From an uncultured Collinsella sp. (lineage in GTDB: Bacteria > Actinomycetota > Coriobacteriia > Coriobacteriales > Coriobacteriaceae), in assembly GCA_934617135.1 (NCBI GenBank), contig CAKTUC010000002.1, positions 1-60,581 on the forward strand: a stretch of DNA of 60,581 nt, read 5' to 3'. A model generated the notes under the pieces. That model was not told the DNA's origin. It did no database searches and worked only from the letters and a program-made list of their open reading frames with translations. The translations under genes were made by a program, and so were the position numbers. This document shows positions 24,784 to 32,934 of the stretch, in pieces (position 1 is the first letter of the stretch; each line of letters begins with the position of its first letter).

Positions 24784-25035
24784 GAAAACTCGATTATCCG
24801 GGGCGGACGTCATGCGGCGCATCACCCCTTTTGCGTATGGCGCCAAGACCATGCGTTCGAAAACGTTGCCCAAGCACATGGTACATCCGCACAAAGTCCG
24901 TGGTCGCTATGGGCAAACATCGGTGCGCCTGCACATGGTTTTGAGTCTGTTTTCGAGCGAAAGTATGGCTGTCGATACGCAAGCAATTCGCATGAAGCCT
25001 GGGCTCGTTCAAGAGCCTTATAAAGGAGGATTCGC

Positions 25036-26541
25036 ATGAAACAGTTAGAGACCGACGTCGTTGTCGTTGCTGCCGGCCTGAGCGGCCTTGCCGCAGCGGT
25101 TGCCGCAGCCGAGGCGGGTGCTCGCGTCATCGCCCTGGAGAAGGCCCCCATTACCGGCGGCGCCGCCAACATGGGCATGGGACCTGCCGCCGCTGGCTCT
25201 CCGCTCCAGAAGGCCTCGATGATCGAGGTCACGCCGGGCGAGCTCTTCCGTCGCCATATGTTCTATACGCACTACCAGGTCGATGCTCGCCTGGTGCGCG
25301 ACTACTACTTTAAGTCGGGCGACACCATTGCATGGCTGCAGGACATGGGCGTGGAGTTTAACTCCGTGCGCCCGGCGTTCCGCGCTCGCGAGCGCACGCG
25401 TGCCTATTCCGATGGCGAGTACACCTGGCATGTCGTGCAGCCCGAGGACGGCTCCGAGCCCGGTCCTCGCGCGGCCACCACGATGACCAAGCGCATGACC
25501 GAGCGCGCTCAGGACCTGGGTGTCGAGTTTATGTTCGAGTGCCCGGGCACCGGCCTTATCAAGGGTGAGGATGGCGCCATTTGCGGCGTGACCGCCAAGG
25601 ACAAGGACGGCGAGGAGTACCAGATCTCGTGCAAGTCCGCGATTGTCGCCACGGGCGGTTTTGGCCACAACGCCAAGCTCATCAAGGAAAAGCTCGACTT
25701 TGAGTGGGGTACTGACCTGTTTTCGTTTGCCATTCCGGGCATGGACGGCGACGGTATCAACATGTGCCACGAGGTCGGCGGCGGCCACACCCCGGTGACC
25801 ATGGAGCTCATGTACCAGATCCCCGACAACATGAACCACTTCTATGTTGAGGGCGCGTTCCGTCAGCCGTGCTACTGGTGCAACCACCTGGGCGAGCGCT
25901 TTATGCCCGAGGACGAGATCTTCAACACCACCTTTGTCGGCAATGCCATTAACCATCTTCCCGGCAAGGTCGCTTATGCCATCTTTGATTCCCGCATGCT
26001 CAAGCATTGGAAGAAGGATGGTCCGGATATCGTCAGCCACGTTCATCCGCACGATTTGTACGATGGCTTTGAGGAGCAGTGGAACCGCGACCTGGAGGCC
26101 GGCTACCCGGCGATTTGCCAGGCCGACACGCTGGAGGAGCTTGCCGAGAAGGCCGGCATCGATGTTGAGGGCCTGCTCGCCAACGTCGACGAGTACAACC
26201 AGATGTGCGACAACGGCTGGGACGACATCTTTGAGAAAGAGCGCGAGTTTATGAAGCCGCTCGAGAAGGGTCCCTTCTATTGCTGCAAGCAGTACTGTGG
26301 CGCCTACGGCACCCTGGGTGGCGTACTCATCAACCACAAGATGGAGGTCATGACCGACGACTATGAGGTCATCCCCGGCCTGTACTGCGTTGGCACCGAC
26401 GCCTGCACCATCTATGGCGACTCCTATAACTACTGCATTCCGGGTAACACCATGGGCTTCTGCCTTAACTCGGGTCGCATCGCCGGTGAGAACGCCGCCG
26501 CAGCCCTCTTTGAGGACGCGGGCGACGAGGAGTGGTCGTAA
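25036..26541 (+). CDS. FAD-dependent oxidoreductase of the fumarate reductase/flavocytochrome type
   Basis: 501 residues. The N-terminal FAD-binding fold is VVVVAAGLSGLAAAVAAAEAG, with Ala in place of the first Gly of the usual GxGxxG. It is followed by ALEKAPITGGAANMGMG; later blocks are IVATGGFGHNAKLIKEKLD, MDGDGINMCHEVGGG and a C-terminal cap YGDSYNYCIPGNTMGFCLNSGRIAGENAA. This fold covers fumarate, urocanate and related enoate reductases and ketosteroid dehydrogenases; the substrate cannot be read off. No Tat or Sec signal, so cytoplasmic, and no heme domain. The next genes encode an NAD(P)H- or ferredoxin-linked iron-sulfur input, suggesting a soluble reductase system. AAAGGAGGA precedes the start. 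Confidence 0.85.
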   Translation: MKQLETDVVVVAAGLSGLAAAVAAAEAGARVIALEKAPITGGAANMGMGPAAAGSPLQKASMIEVTPGELFRRHMFYTHYQVDARLVRDYYFKSGDTIAWLQDMGVEFNSVRPAFRARERTRAYSDGEYTWHVVQPEDGSEPGPRAATTMTKRMTERAQDLGVEFMFECPGTGLIKGEDGAICGVTAKDKDGEEYQISCKSAIVATGGFGHNAKLIKEKLDFEWGTDLFSFAIPGMDGDGINMCHEVGGGHTPVTMELMYQIPDNMNHFYVEGAFRQPCYWCNHLGERFMPEDEIFNTTFVGNAINHLPGKVAYAIFDSRMLKHWKKDGPDIVSHVHPHDLYDGFEEQWNRDLEAGYPAICQADTLEELAEKAGIDVEGLLANVDEYNQMCDNGWDDIFEKEREFMKPLEKGPFYCCKQYCGAYGTLGGVLINHKMEVMTDDYEVIPGLYCVGTDACTIYGDSYNYCIPGNTMGFCLNSGRIAGENAAAALFEDAGDEEWS

Positions 26542-26608
26542 CACCAAAGCTATTCGCGCCTACGGGCACTCACGCATGGGGTGCAGGCGGGGATTTGCCC
26601 TACAAGCG

Positions 26609-26641
26609 AGGCGCTCGGGATCGCTTTGGTCCCGGGCGCCT
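26609..26641 (+). terminator. Hairpin between flavoprotein and iron-sulfur genes
   Basis: AGGCGC-T-CGGGA pairs with TCCCG-G-GCGCCT (loop TCGCTTTGG), followed by TTTCT. It resembles a weak terminator or attenuator inside the operon and could lower expression of the downstream genes. Confidence 0.5.
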
Positions 26642-26673
26642 TTCTGGACAAGAGCACGTTCTGAGGGGAACGA

Positions 26674-28806
26674 ATGAAGCTAACGATTAATGGAGCCGAG
26701 GTCGAGGCACGCGAGGGGCAAAATGTCCTGGAGGCCGCGCTCGACGCCGGTATTTACATCCCGCATTTGTGTAAGCATCCCGACCTTGAGGCCGTGGGTG
26801 GATGCCGCCTGTGCATGGTCGAGGTCGATGGCCAGGACGAGCCGGTGTGCGCCTGCAAGACGCCGGTTGCCGAGGGAATGGTTGTAAACACGACGGGCGA
26901 GCAGGCCGAGCGCGTGCGCAAGCTAGCGATGGAACTGATCCTGGCCACGCATCCCGCCGATTGCACCGGCTGTCCCAAGTACGGCAAGTGCGAGCTGCAG
27001 TCTATGTATCAGTACCTGGGAGTTTCGCCGGCGCGCTGGCGCACCAAGAGTCGTCCGGTCGCCACGGACGAATCGAACCCGCTGATCACCCACATGTTCA
27101 CCCGCTGCATTCGCTGCGGCCGCTGCGTGCGTGCCTGCCGCGAGTTGCGCGGCGCCGGTGTCTTGGACTACCAGCGTACCGAGGACGGCATTCGCATTGG
27201 CACCGACGGCAGCGTGAGTCTGCAGGAGGCCGGTTGCCGTTTTTGCGGGGCCTGCATCGAGGTGTGCCCGACGGGCTCGATCGTCGACACGCTCAATATG
27301 TTCGATGAGAACAAGTCGTATGCCGATAACGTGGTTCCCTGTCGCTCGGGCTGCCCCGCTCATGTGGATATACCGCGCTACCTGCGTCATATCCGCAACA
27401 GCGAGTACACCCGCGCCGCCGCGGTGGTGCGCGAGAAGGTTCCGTTCCCTGAGAGCCTGGGTGACATTTGCGTGCACAACTGCCAGGATGCCTGCAAGCG
27501 CAACGAGCTCAACGGCACCCCGGTTTCGGTCTGTCGCCTTAAGCGCGCCGCTGCCGTGCGCGATACGGGCGACTGGAAGGCCAACGTGCGCCATGAGCCG
27601 CTGAGCGGCAAGACGGTTGCCGTTGTGGGCGCCGGCCCCGCCGGTTTGACCGCCGCACTCTATTGCGCCGAGAAGGGCCACAAGGTTGTGGTGTTCGAGG
27701 CCAACGAGAAGGTCGGCGGCCAGATGCGCTACGGTATTCCGGCATATCGTCTGCCCGACGCCACGGTTGACGCCGAGGTCGCGACGATTTTGGAGATCGC
27801 CCAGGGTAACGATGCCGAGCCGCGCATTGAGCTGCGCTGTGGCGAGCGCGTCGCCGAGCCCCAGGCGCTTTTGGCGCAGGGCTTTGATGCCGTGCTGGTG
27901 GCGGTGGGCACCCATGACGGAACGGTGCTCCCCATGCCCGGGCACGACCTTGAGGGCGTGCTGCGCAACACCGACTTTTTGAAGGCTGCCCGCACAGGCA
28001 ATGCCCCGGACCTGACGGGCAAACGCGTCGTGGTGCTGGGCGGCGGCAACGTGGCGTACGACTGCGCTCGTACCGCCGTGCGCCTGGGCACCGCATCGGT
28101 CGATGTTGCCTGCCTTGAGGCCCAGGATGCCATGACCTCTACGCCCGAGGAGCGCGCCGAGGCCGCCGAAGAAGGCGTGGTCTTGCACGATGCCTATGCC
28201 TTTACCAGCATCAACGAGACGGAGGAAGGCTCGGGCAAGGTCGGCTCCATGACGATCCATAAGATCGAGCGCTTCTACTTTGACGAGAACCACCGTGCCG
28301 TCACCGAGCTGCTCGACGGCGGCGAGGAGACCATCGATGCCGACTGCGTGATCTTTGCCGTGGGCCAAAAGCCCGAGGGCACTGCCCAGATGGGCCTTGA
28401 ACTTACGCACGGTCCGTATATCGTGGCCGACGCCGAGGGCAAGACGAGCGTTGAGGGCATTTGGTCGGCGGGTGACTGCGTGACGGGCACCAAGTCGGTG
28501 ATTGCGGCAATCGCTGCGGGCCGCACGTGTGCCTCGGCCATCGACCGCGCTTTGGGTGGCGATGGCGACATCGACGAGAAGCTGACCGAGCACGATGCTC
28601 CCAAGCAGTGGATTGGGCATGCCCCCGAGGGCTTCTACGGCGATGCCGTGCAGCCCGAATTTGTCGAGGCTCAGGTACGCAAGGACAATTTCGATACGTT
28701 TGAGTGCCCCTATACCGACCATGAGGCCACATGCGAGGCGAGTCGCTGCCTGCAGTGCGATTTGCGCCTGACGATCAGCACGCCGCGCCTGTGGAACGAG
28801 TACTAG
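26674..28806 (+). CDS. NuoG/GltD-like iron-sulfur flavoprotein (NAD(P)H-dependent electron-input subunit)
   Basis: 710 residues in a mosaic of known modules. 1-75: [2Fe-2S] ferredoxin (CKHP, CRLCMVEV, CACKT). About 90-115: His-Cys3 [4Fe-4S] site (HPADCTGCPKYGKC). About 140-215: two [4Fe-4S] motifs (CIRCGRCVRAC, CRFCGACIEVCP); together these equal the NuoG or [FeFe]-hydrogenase N terminus. About 225-290: GltD-type double cluster domain (CRSGCPAHVDIPRY, CVHNCQDAC). About 305-640: FAD and NADPH folds (VAVVGAGPAGLTAALYCAEKG, VVLGGGNVAYDCARTAVRLG, WSAGDCVTG). No GltB partner is present. It probably oxidises NAD(P)H and passes electrons along its clusters to the flavoprotein encoded upstream. Looks complete. 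Confidence 0.88.
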   Translation: MKLTINGAEVEAREGQNVLEAALDAGIYIPHLCKHPDLEAVGGCRLCMVEVDGQDEPVCACKTPVAEGMVVNTTGEQAERVRKLAMELILATHPADCTGCPKYGKCELQSMYQYLGVSPARWRTKSRPVATDESNPLITHMFTRCIRCGRCVRACRELRGAGVLDYQRTEDGIRIGTDGSVSLQEAGCRFCGACIEVCPTGSIVDTLNMFDENKSYADNVVPCRSGCPAHVDIPRYLRHIRNSEYTRAAAVVREKVPFPESLGDICVHNCQDACKRNELNGTPVSVCRLKRAAAVRDTGDWKANVRHEPLSGKTVAVVGAGPAGLTAALYCAEKGHKVVVFEANEKVGGQMRYGIPAYRLPDATVDAEVATILEIAQGNDAEPRIELRCGERVAEPQALLAQGFDAVLVAVGTHDGTVLPMPGHDLEGVLRNTDFLKAARTGNAPDLTGKRVVVLGGGNVAYDCARTAVRLGTASVDVACLEAQDAMTSTPEERAEAAEEGVVLHDAYAFTSINETEEGSGKVGSMTIHKIERFYFDENHRAVTELLDGGEETIDADCVIFAVGQKPEGTAQMGLELTHGPYIVADAEGKTSVEGIWSAGDCVTGTKSVIAAIAAGRTCASAIDRALGGDGDIDEKLTEHDAPKQWIGHAPEGFYGDAVQPEFVEAQVRKDNFDTFECPYTDHEATCEASRCLQCDLRLTISTPRLWNEY

Positions 28807-28823
28807 GAGAGGAGCGATAACCC

Positions 28824-29900
28824 ATGACGATCATCAACTTTATGCCGGTGCACCGACAGGCGCCCGTGGCGCTTTGGCTCCTTAAGAAGGATGTGGCAGC
28901 TGCTGCGGAAAAAATTGCAAAGACCGGTGCCCAGGCGGTTCTGGTGCCGGCGCGCGATGAGGCTTCTTCCGCGCTCGCGGATGCGCTGGGTGATTCCTGC
29001 CGCGTGGTCGAGTGCGACCCGAGTTTGGGTTTTGTCTATACCAACGGCTCGGCCGCGGCCAAGATGCTCAAAGGCGAAAAGCCCCTGCCGTCCTGCTGCG
29101 AGGGCGAAGGCGACGACCGCTGCGTGAGCGGCTCGGAGCTGCTTGCCGCCGAGGGCAAGCGCTGGGTGTGGTTTGATGGGGCCGACGAGCCCGTCGAGCT
29201 CGGTCGCGTTACGAGTGCGAGCGCCCTGGTTGCCGCCTCGGGCGTCGCCGATGCCAAGGCGGTGGGGCTTGGGTATCCCAGCGGCTTGCTGCTGGGCCCC
29301 GACGATGCTTCGGAGATTGAGCTGCGCAGCGATTACGTGCGCGTCTACACTGCTCAAAACTGCATGGCAAAGGCGCTTTTGGACATTTGCGAGCTGTACC
29401 GTCACGAGAGCTGCGGCCGCTGCGCCTTTGGTTACGAGGGCTCGCATCAAATCACGACGATCCTTGCCGACATTTGCCGCAAGAAGGGCAAGCCGACCGA
29501 CCTGGCGCTTTTGCGCGACCTGTGCCCTGTGATGCAGACACAGTGCCTGTGTGAGCAGGGTCGCGTGCTGGCGCGCACGGTGCGGTCGTTCCTCGACCTG
29601 TTCGAGGGCGAGATTATGCAGCACGTCACCAAGAAGGTCTGCGCCGCCGGGGAATGCCAGGCATTTTTGACCTTCCATATCCTGGCCTCCAAATGCCAGG
29701 CCTGTAACAAGTGCGTCGATTCGGATGTTTGCGAGGAGGACGCGATCCTGGGAAGGCCGCGCTTTATCCACGTGATCGACCAAAAGGCCTGCAGCCAATG
29801 CGGTGCCTGCCTTGACATTTGCGACAACGGCGCGATTGTCGCGGCCGGAGCCGTCAAGCCCAAGTGCCCGCCCAAGCCCATTCCCTTTAAGCGCAAATAG
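28824..29900 (+). CDS. NuoF-like iron-sulfur protein with C-terminal ferredoxin domain
   Basis: 358 residues. Residues 1-150 are unrecognised and lack the NAD- and FMN-binding glycine motifs of NuoF. Residues 190-265 match the NuoF cluster-binding end: HESCGRCAFGYEG and, 40 residues later, CLCEQGRV. Residues about 285-350 form a double [4Fe-4S] ferredoxin (CQACNKCVDSDVCEEDA, CSQCGACLDICDNGAI). As NuoF without its NADH site it more likely relays electrons than accepts hydride. The start is 17 bases after the previous stop, with AGGAGAGGAG between, so the three redox genes are co-translated neighbours. Confidence 0.82.
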   Translation: MTIINFMPVHRQAPVALWLLKKDVAAAAEKIAKTGAQAVLVPARDEASSALADALGDSCRVVECDPSLGFVYTNGSAAAKMLKGEKPLPSCCEGEGDDRCVSGSELLAAEGKRWVWFDGADEPVELGRVTSASALVAASGVADAKAVGLGYPSGLLLGPDDASEIELRSDYVRVYTAQNCMAKALLDICELYRHESCGRCAFGYEGSHQITTILADICRKKGKPTDLALLRDLCPVMQTQCLCEQGRVLARTVRSFLDLFEGEIMQHVTKKVCAAGECQAFLTFHILASKCQACNKCVDSDVCEEDAILGRPRFIHVIDQKACSQCGACLDICDNGAIVAAGAVKPKCPPKPIPFKRK

Positions 29901-30096
29901 CGCGATTCCCCCTCTCGCTTTGTCCGCATTGAGCAGGGCGGGAGGGACTTTTGTTTATCTGCACGAGGTGCCCTGCAGACTTTCGCATGAGCCTTGGTTG
30001 CCTGGACGGTGCATGCGTTTTGCGTCTGCCGTACGCTTTTTTGCGAAGTACGCACGGGCAGAATCCGTGCCCAAAATGCTCTGGAGAGGAGCGAAC

Positions 30097-31089
30097 ATGT
30101 CGTTTAAAGTGATGGCGATTTGTGCCGGTAGGCACGGTGGCAACGGCGAGGCTTTGGCTAAGGAGGCCCTTTGCGCGGTGCGCGAGGCCGGCGGCGAGGT
30201 CGAGCTGATCAATCTGTTCGATTACAACATCTTGCCCTGCACCGGCTGCGAGGGTTGCACCATGCAGATGGGAAAGATGGGTGCCGGTCTGCAAAAGGAA
30301 TATCATGGCTGCGTCCTTAAGAAAAAGGACGACGTCGACGCGATTATCCGCGAGCTGCAGACCTGCCAGGGCGTAATCTTCTCGGTCCCGACGTACGACC
30401 TTACGCCCAGCTCGGTGTACACCCGCTTTGCCCAGCGCTTCTTGGCTTACGAGCTTTCGTTTTTGCTTGCCATCGGCGCTGTAAAGGAGAATCCGCATAC
30501 CGTGGCCGGCCTTATTTCTGTTGGCGGTTCCATGCACGACTGGCAGTCGCTTGCGCTCGAGAGCCTGCAGGCGACCATGTTTACCATGTCGATGACCGTT
30601 GTCGATCGCTATCTGGCGCAGCGCGACGGCCGTCCGGGCAATACGTTTGTCTGGGGAGACGACGTGGAGTGGGGCGGACAGATCGCCCGCGCGCACAAGA
30701 TGGGCGAGAACATCGTAAAGGCCATCCGCACGCCGGCTGACGAGCGCTGCTGGCTGGGCGACCCGGATGACGGCGTGTGCCCCAACTGCCATAGCTCCCT
30801 GGTGTATCCCGGCGATAAGCATTGGGACGGCGTCGAGTTTCCGTGGGAGTGCGCGGTCTGCGGCGCGGGCGGCGATATCGTGACCGACGAGCGTACTGGG
30901 CGTCCCAAGCTCAAGATTGCCGAGAACGGCCTAATCCGCGACCGCAACGACGACCATGCGCGCGCCGAGCACCTCAACGAGATCAACAAGACACGCGACG
31001 AGTTCTTCGCCCACATGGACGAGGTTAAGCCGCTCATGGAGAAGTACGCCAAGATGACGTTCCCCACGTTGGAGATCAAGCGCGACTAG
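30097..31089 (+). CDS. Flavodoxin/NADPH-dependent FMN reductase-like protein with zinc-ribbon insert
   Basis: 330 residues. Residues 1-200 form a flavodoxin-like fold of the iron-sulfur flavoprotein type: MAICAGRHGGNGEALAKEAL (FMN phosphate loop), CTGCEGCTMQMGKMGAGL (Cys-rich segment as in ISF proteins) and GVIFSVPTYDLTPSS. At about 228-262 the pairs CPNCHS and CAVCGAGG suggest a rubredoxin- or zinc-ribbon-like site. The C-terminal helix is charged. It probably carries electrons in the same pathway as the preceding genes. The ATG at 30097 follows GGAGAGGAG; the open frame upstream has no supporting site. A 196-base gap precedes it, so it may have its own promoter. Confidence 0.82.
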   Translation: MSFKVMAICAGRHGGNGEALAKEALCAVREAGGEVELINLFDYNILPCTGCEGCTMQMGKMGAGLQKEYHGCVLKKKDDVDAIIRELQTCQGVIFSVPTYDLTPSSVYTRFAQRFLAYELSFLLAIGAVKENPHTVAGLISVGGSMHDWQSLALESLQATMFTMSMTVVDRYLAQRDGRPGNTFVWGDDVEWGGQIARAHKMGENIVKAIRTPADERCWLGDPDDGVCPNCHSSLVYPGDKHWDGVEFPWECAVCGAGGDIVTDERTGRPKLKIAENGLIRDRNDDHARAEHLNEINKTRDEFFAHMDEVKPLMEKYAKMTFPTLEIKRD

Positions 31090-31111
31090 TTTTGCCCAGG
31101 CCCCGCCCGGC

Positions 31112-32425
31112 CTACTTGCGACAGTGCAAATCGTCGCTGGTGCGGGGCTTTGTCCTCGGCTCAAGAAAGCCGAGGTAGATAAGGGTGCGAATCGAGAGAT
31201 GGAACAAAAAGAGGTCTTCTCCCGATGCCAAGTCGTTGCCCGTGATTTCCTTGATGCGGTTAATGCGGTAGAGCAGCGTATTTTTGTGGAGCGACAGGAT
31301 CGTTGCCGTGCGCGCCGTGTTGCAACCGTGCTGCATAAAGGCAAAGAGCGTCTCGACCAGCTCGGAATCGTGCGACTGGTCGTGCTTCCAGAGCGCCCAG
31401 ATTGCCGGATGGCAGTAATTCATAAGGTTGACGTGGTCGTTGCAGATGTCGAGCATCTCCATGTAGGTGTATTCGCAATAGCGATACACGTGGGTGTCGT
31501 CGAGGATCTTGGTGAAGGCGGAGCCGTAGCGAATGGCGGCTCGTGCCTGATTAAGGTGCGCCCGCACGTCTGTCGCCTGGGAAAACTCGTTGCTAATGCC
31601 GACAAACAGGCTGTTTGCGGCGGCGACGCGCGCAAGGATCGCCTCGTCGGCGACGGGCAGTTGCGTGGAAGGCGGGCGGCTCACCAGCGCCACGAGTTCG
31701 CCCTCGTACATGGTAATGAGGCTGTGGTGCAGCAGCGGCTGCAGCTGTCCGCGGATGCTTTCCGCATCACGCGCGTCCAGCTGGGCGTCTTTTTTGAGCA
31801 GGCATACGACATAGAGTGCGGGGAGCGGGGTAAAACCGACGAGCTGCATCCTGCGCGTGCAGGTGATAGGGTTGGGAATCTCGTCGTCCAAAAGGCGCGA
31901 GAGAAAATATGGTCCCTGTTGTGGTCCTCCCAGCGAAAGGAAACCGCCCTTTTGCAGCTCTTGAGCGAGCAGACGGACAAAGAACTCAAAGATGTCGCGG
32001 TCGCTATCGTCAAAGGCATGATTGTGCTCGATCATCATTGCTCGGCCCAGACAGGTGCCGTGTACCGTGATTGCAGCAGTCATGGTGTTGAGCTGGAAGA
32101 TATCGTTATAGCGTGTAAGGGGGCCCGACGATCGGGCGAGCTGCTCATCTAGGCCGCAGTCGATGATATAGCGCACGCCCGCGTCCTGGAGCATGTCGCC
32201 TTCGGAGAGTTCGGCACGGGTGACGGCTGCGAAGGCAGAATCGTCGGCATCGTCAAGCTCAAAGCCGCCGCGGGCGGCGTAGCGGTAGACGGGATCGACG
32301 ACGAGCACCGGATTGTCCATAACGTCGGAAGCCGTTTTCGTAAGGCTGCTAAGCCCCGCGTCGCCCAGGAGCGCCTCGAGCAGCGCTTGCTTCGCGGTGG
32401 ACCTATCGGTGGTGCTCGGTTGCAT
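31112..32425 (-). CDS. PucR/CdaR-type transcriptional regulator
   Basis: 437 residues. The C-terminal HTH_30 segment is clear: FMQHGCNTARTATILSLHKNTLLYRINRIKEITGNDL (about 365-405), typical of PucR/CdaR regulators of catabolic genes. The N-terminal 150 residues may sense a ligand (HTCLGRAMMIEHNHAF block), with a GGDEF-like degenerate middle part as usual in the family. Convergent with the redox operon (22 bases apart). Upstream of it lies the right-hand repeat array, then the divergent flavoenzyme gene at 32935, which it may control. Start supported by GGGAGA. Confidence 0.88.
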   Translation of the reverse strand: MQPSTTDRSTAKQALLEALLGDAGLSSLTKTASDVMDNPVLVVDPVYRYAARGGFELDDADDSAFAAVTRAELSEGDMLQDAGVRYIIDCGLDEQLARSSGPLTRYNDIFQLNTMTAAITVHGTCLGRAMMIEHNHAFDDSDRDIFEFFVRLLAQELQKGGFLSLGGPQQGPYFLSRLLDDEIPNPITCTRRMQLVGFTPLPALYVVCLLKKDAQLDARDAESIRGQLQPLLHHSLITMYEGELVALVSRPPSTQLPVADEAILARVAAANSLFVGISNEFSQATDVRAHLNQARAAIRYGSAFTKILDDTHVYRYCEYTYMEMLDICNDHVNLMNYCHPAIWALWKHDQSHDSELVETLFAFMQHGCNTARTATILSLHKNTLLYRINRIKEITGNDLASGEDLFLFHLSIRTLIYLGFLEPRTKPRTSDDLHCRK

Positions 32426-32575
32426 AGATCTCCCTTCTGTCGCGTCGTTGCCATAGACGGCGCGTGTCCTAATAATTATCGCAGGCGGGATGGCTAAACC
32501 GCTGAACGTTTCGGCCGTTTTATCGATGGGGGCAATGTCGCCGGCGTGGCCCGGTGCAGCCCGGTGCAGCGGATT

Positions 32576-32794
32576 GTCTTGACCTGTAACAACTAGGGGT
32601 CAAAAACTCGGCTAGATGTTACAGATTGAGATTGTTGAGGACGGGCTGAGGGAAATGTCTCGATCTGTAACAGGTAGACCCGGTTTTGGTCTGTAGATGT
32701 TACAGATTGAGATTGTTGAGGACGGGCTGAGGGAAATGTCTCGATCTGTAACAGCTAGACCTTATTTTGCTGAGTAGATGTTACAGATCGAGAC
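32576..32794. repeat. ~80-bp palindromic repeat array, right part (units 8-10)
   Basis: Units start at 32576, 32657 and 32738, an 81-bp period. The arms are the same 16-bp inverted pairs as at 22228-23148 and two linkers (32633-32656, 32714-32737) are identical. The end of unit 10 reads GAGACAAACCGGC, as after unit 1 on the left. The 500-base gap 32426-32928 holds this array, a short CCCGGTGCAG duplication near 32550 and presumably the promoters of both divergent genes. Confidence 0.9.
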
Positions 32795-32934
32795 AAACCG
32801 GCAGCCGGCCCCGCCCATCCACCTGCCGCCACCTGATATTCGCCGATTTTCGTTGTGCCGCTGTGCCCTCATGCCATATCCTCTAGACAACTACGCGGCA
32901 CCATCGCCGCCGCGCCTACAAGAGAGGAATGTCC

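Noticed and set aside
24794..25035. Small genes between the DUF1097-like and flavoprotein genes
   Set aside because: Open frames here are extensions from neighbouring genes' other frames, with no start signals.
26923..28722. 599-codon frame antisense to the NuoG/GltD-like gene
   Set aside because: Composition is that of a reverse-strand shadow and it lacks a ribosome-binding site.
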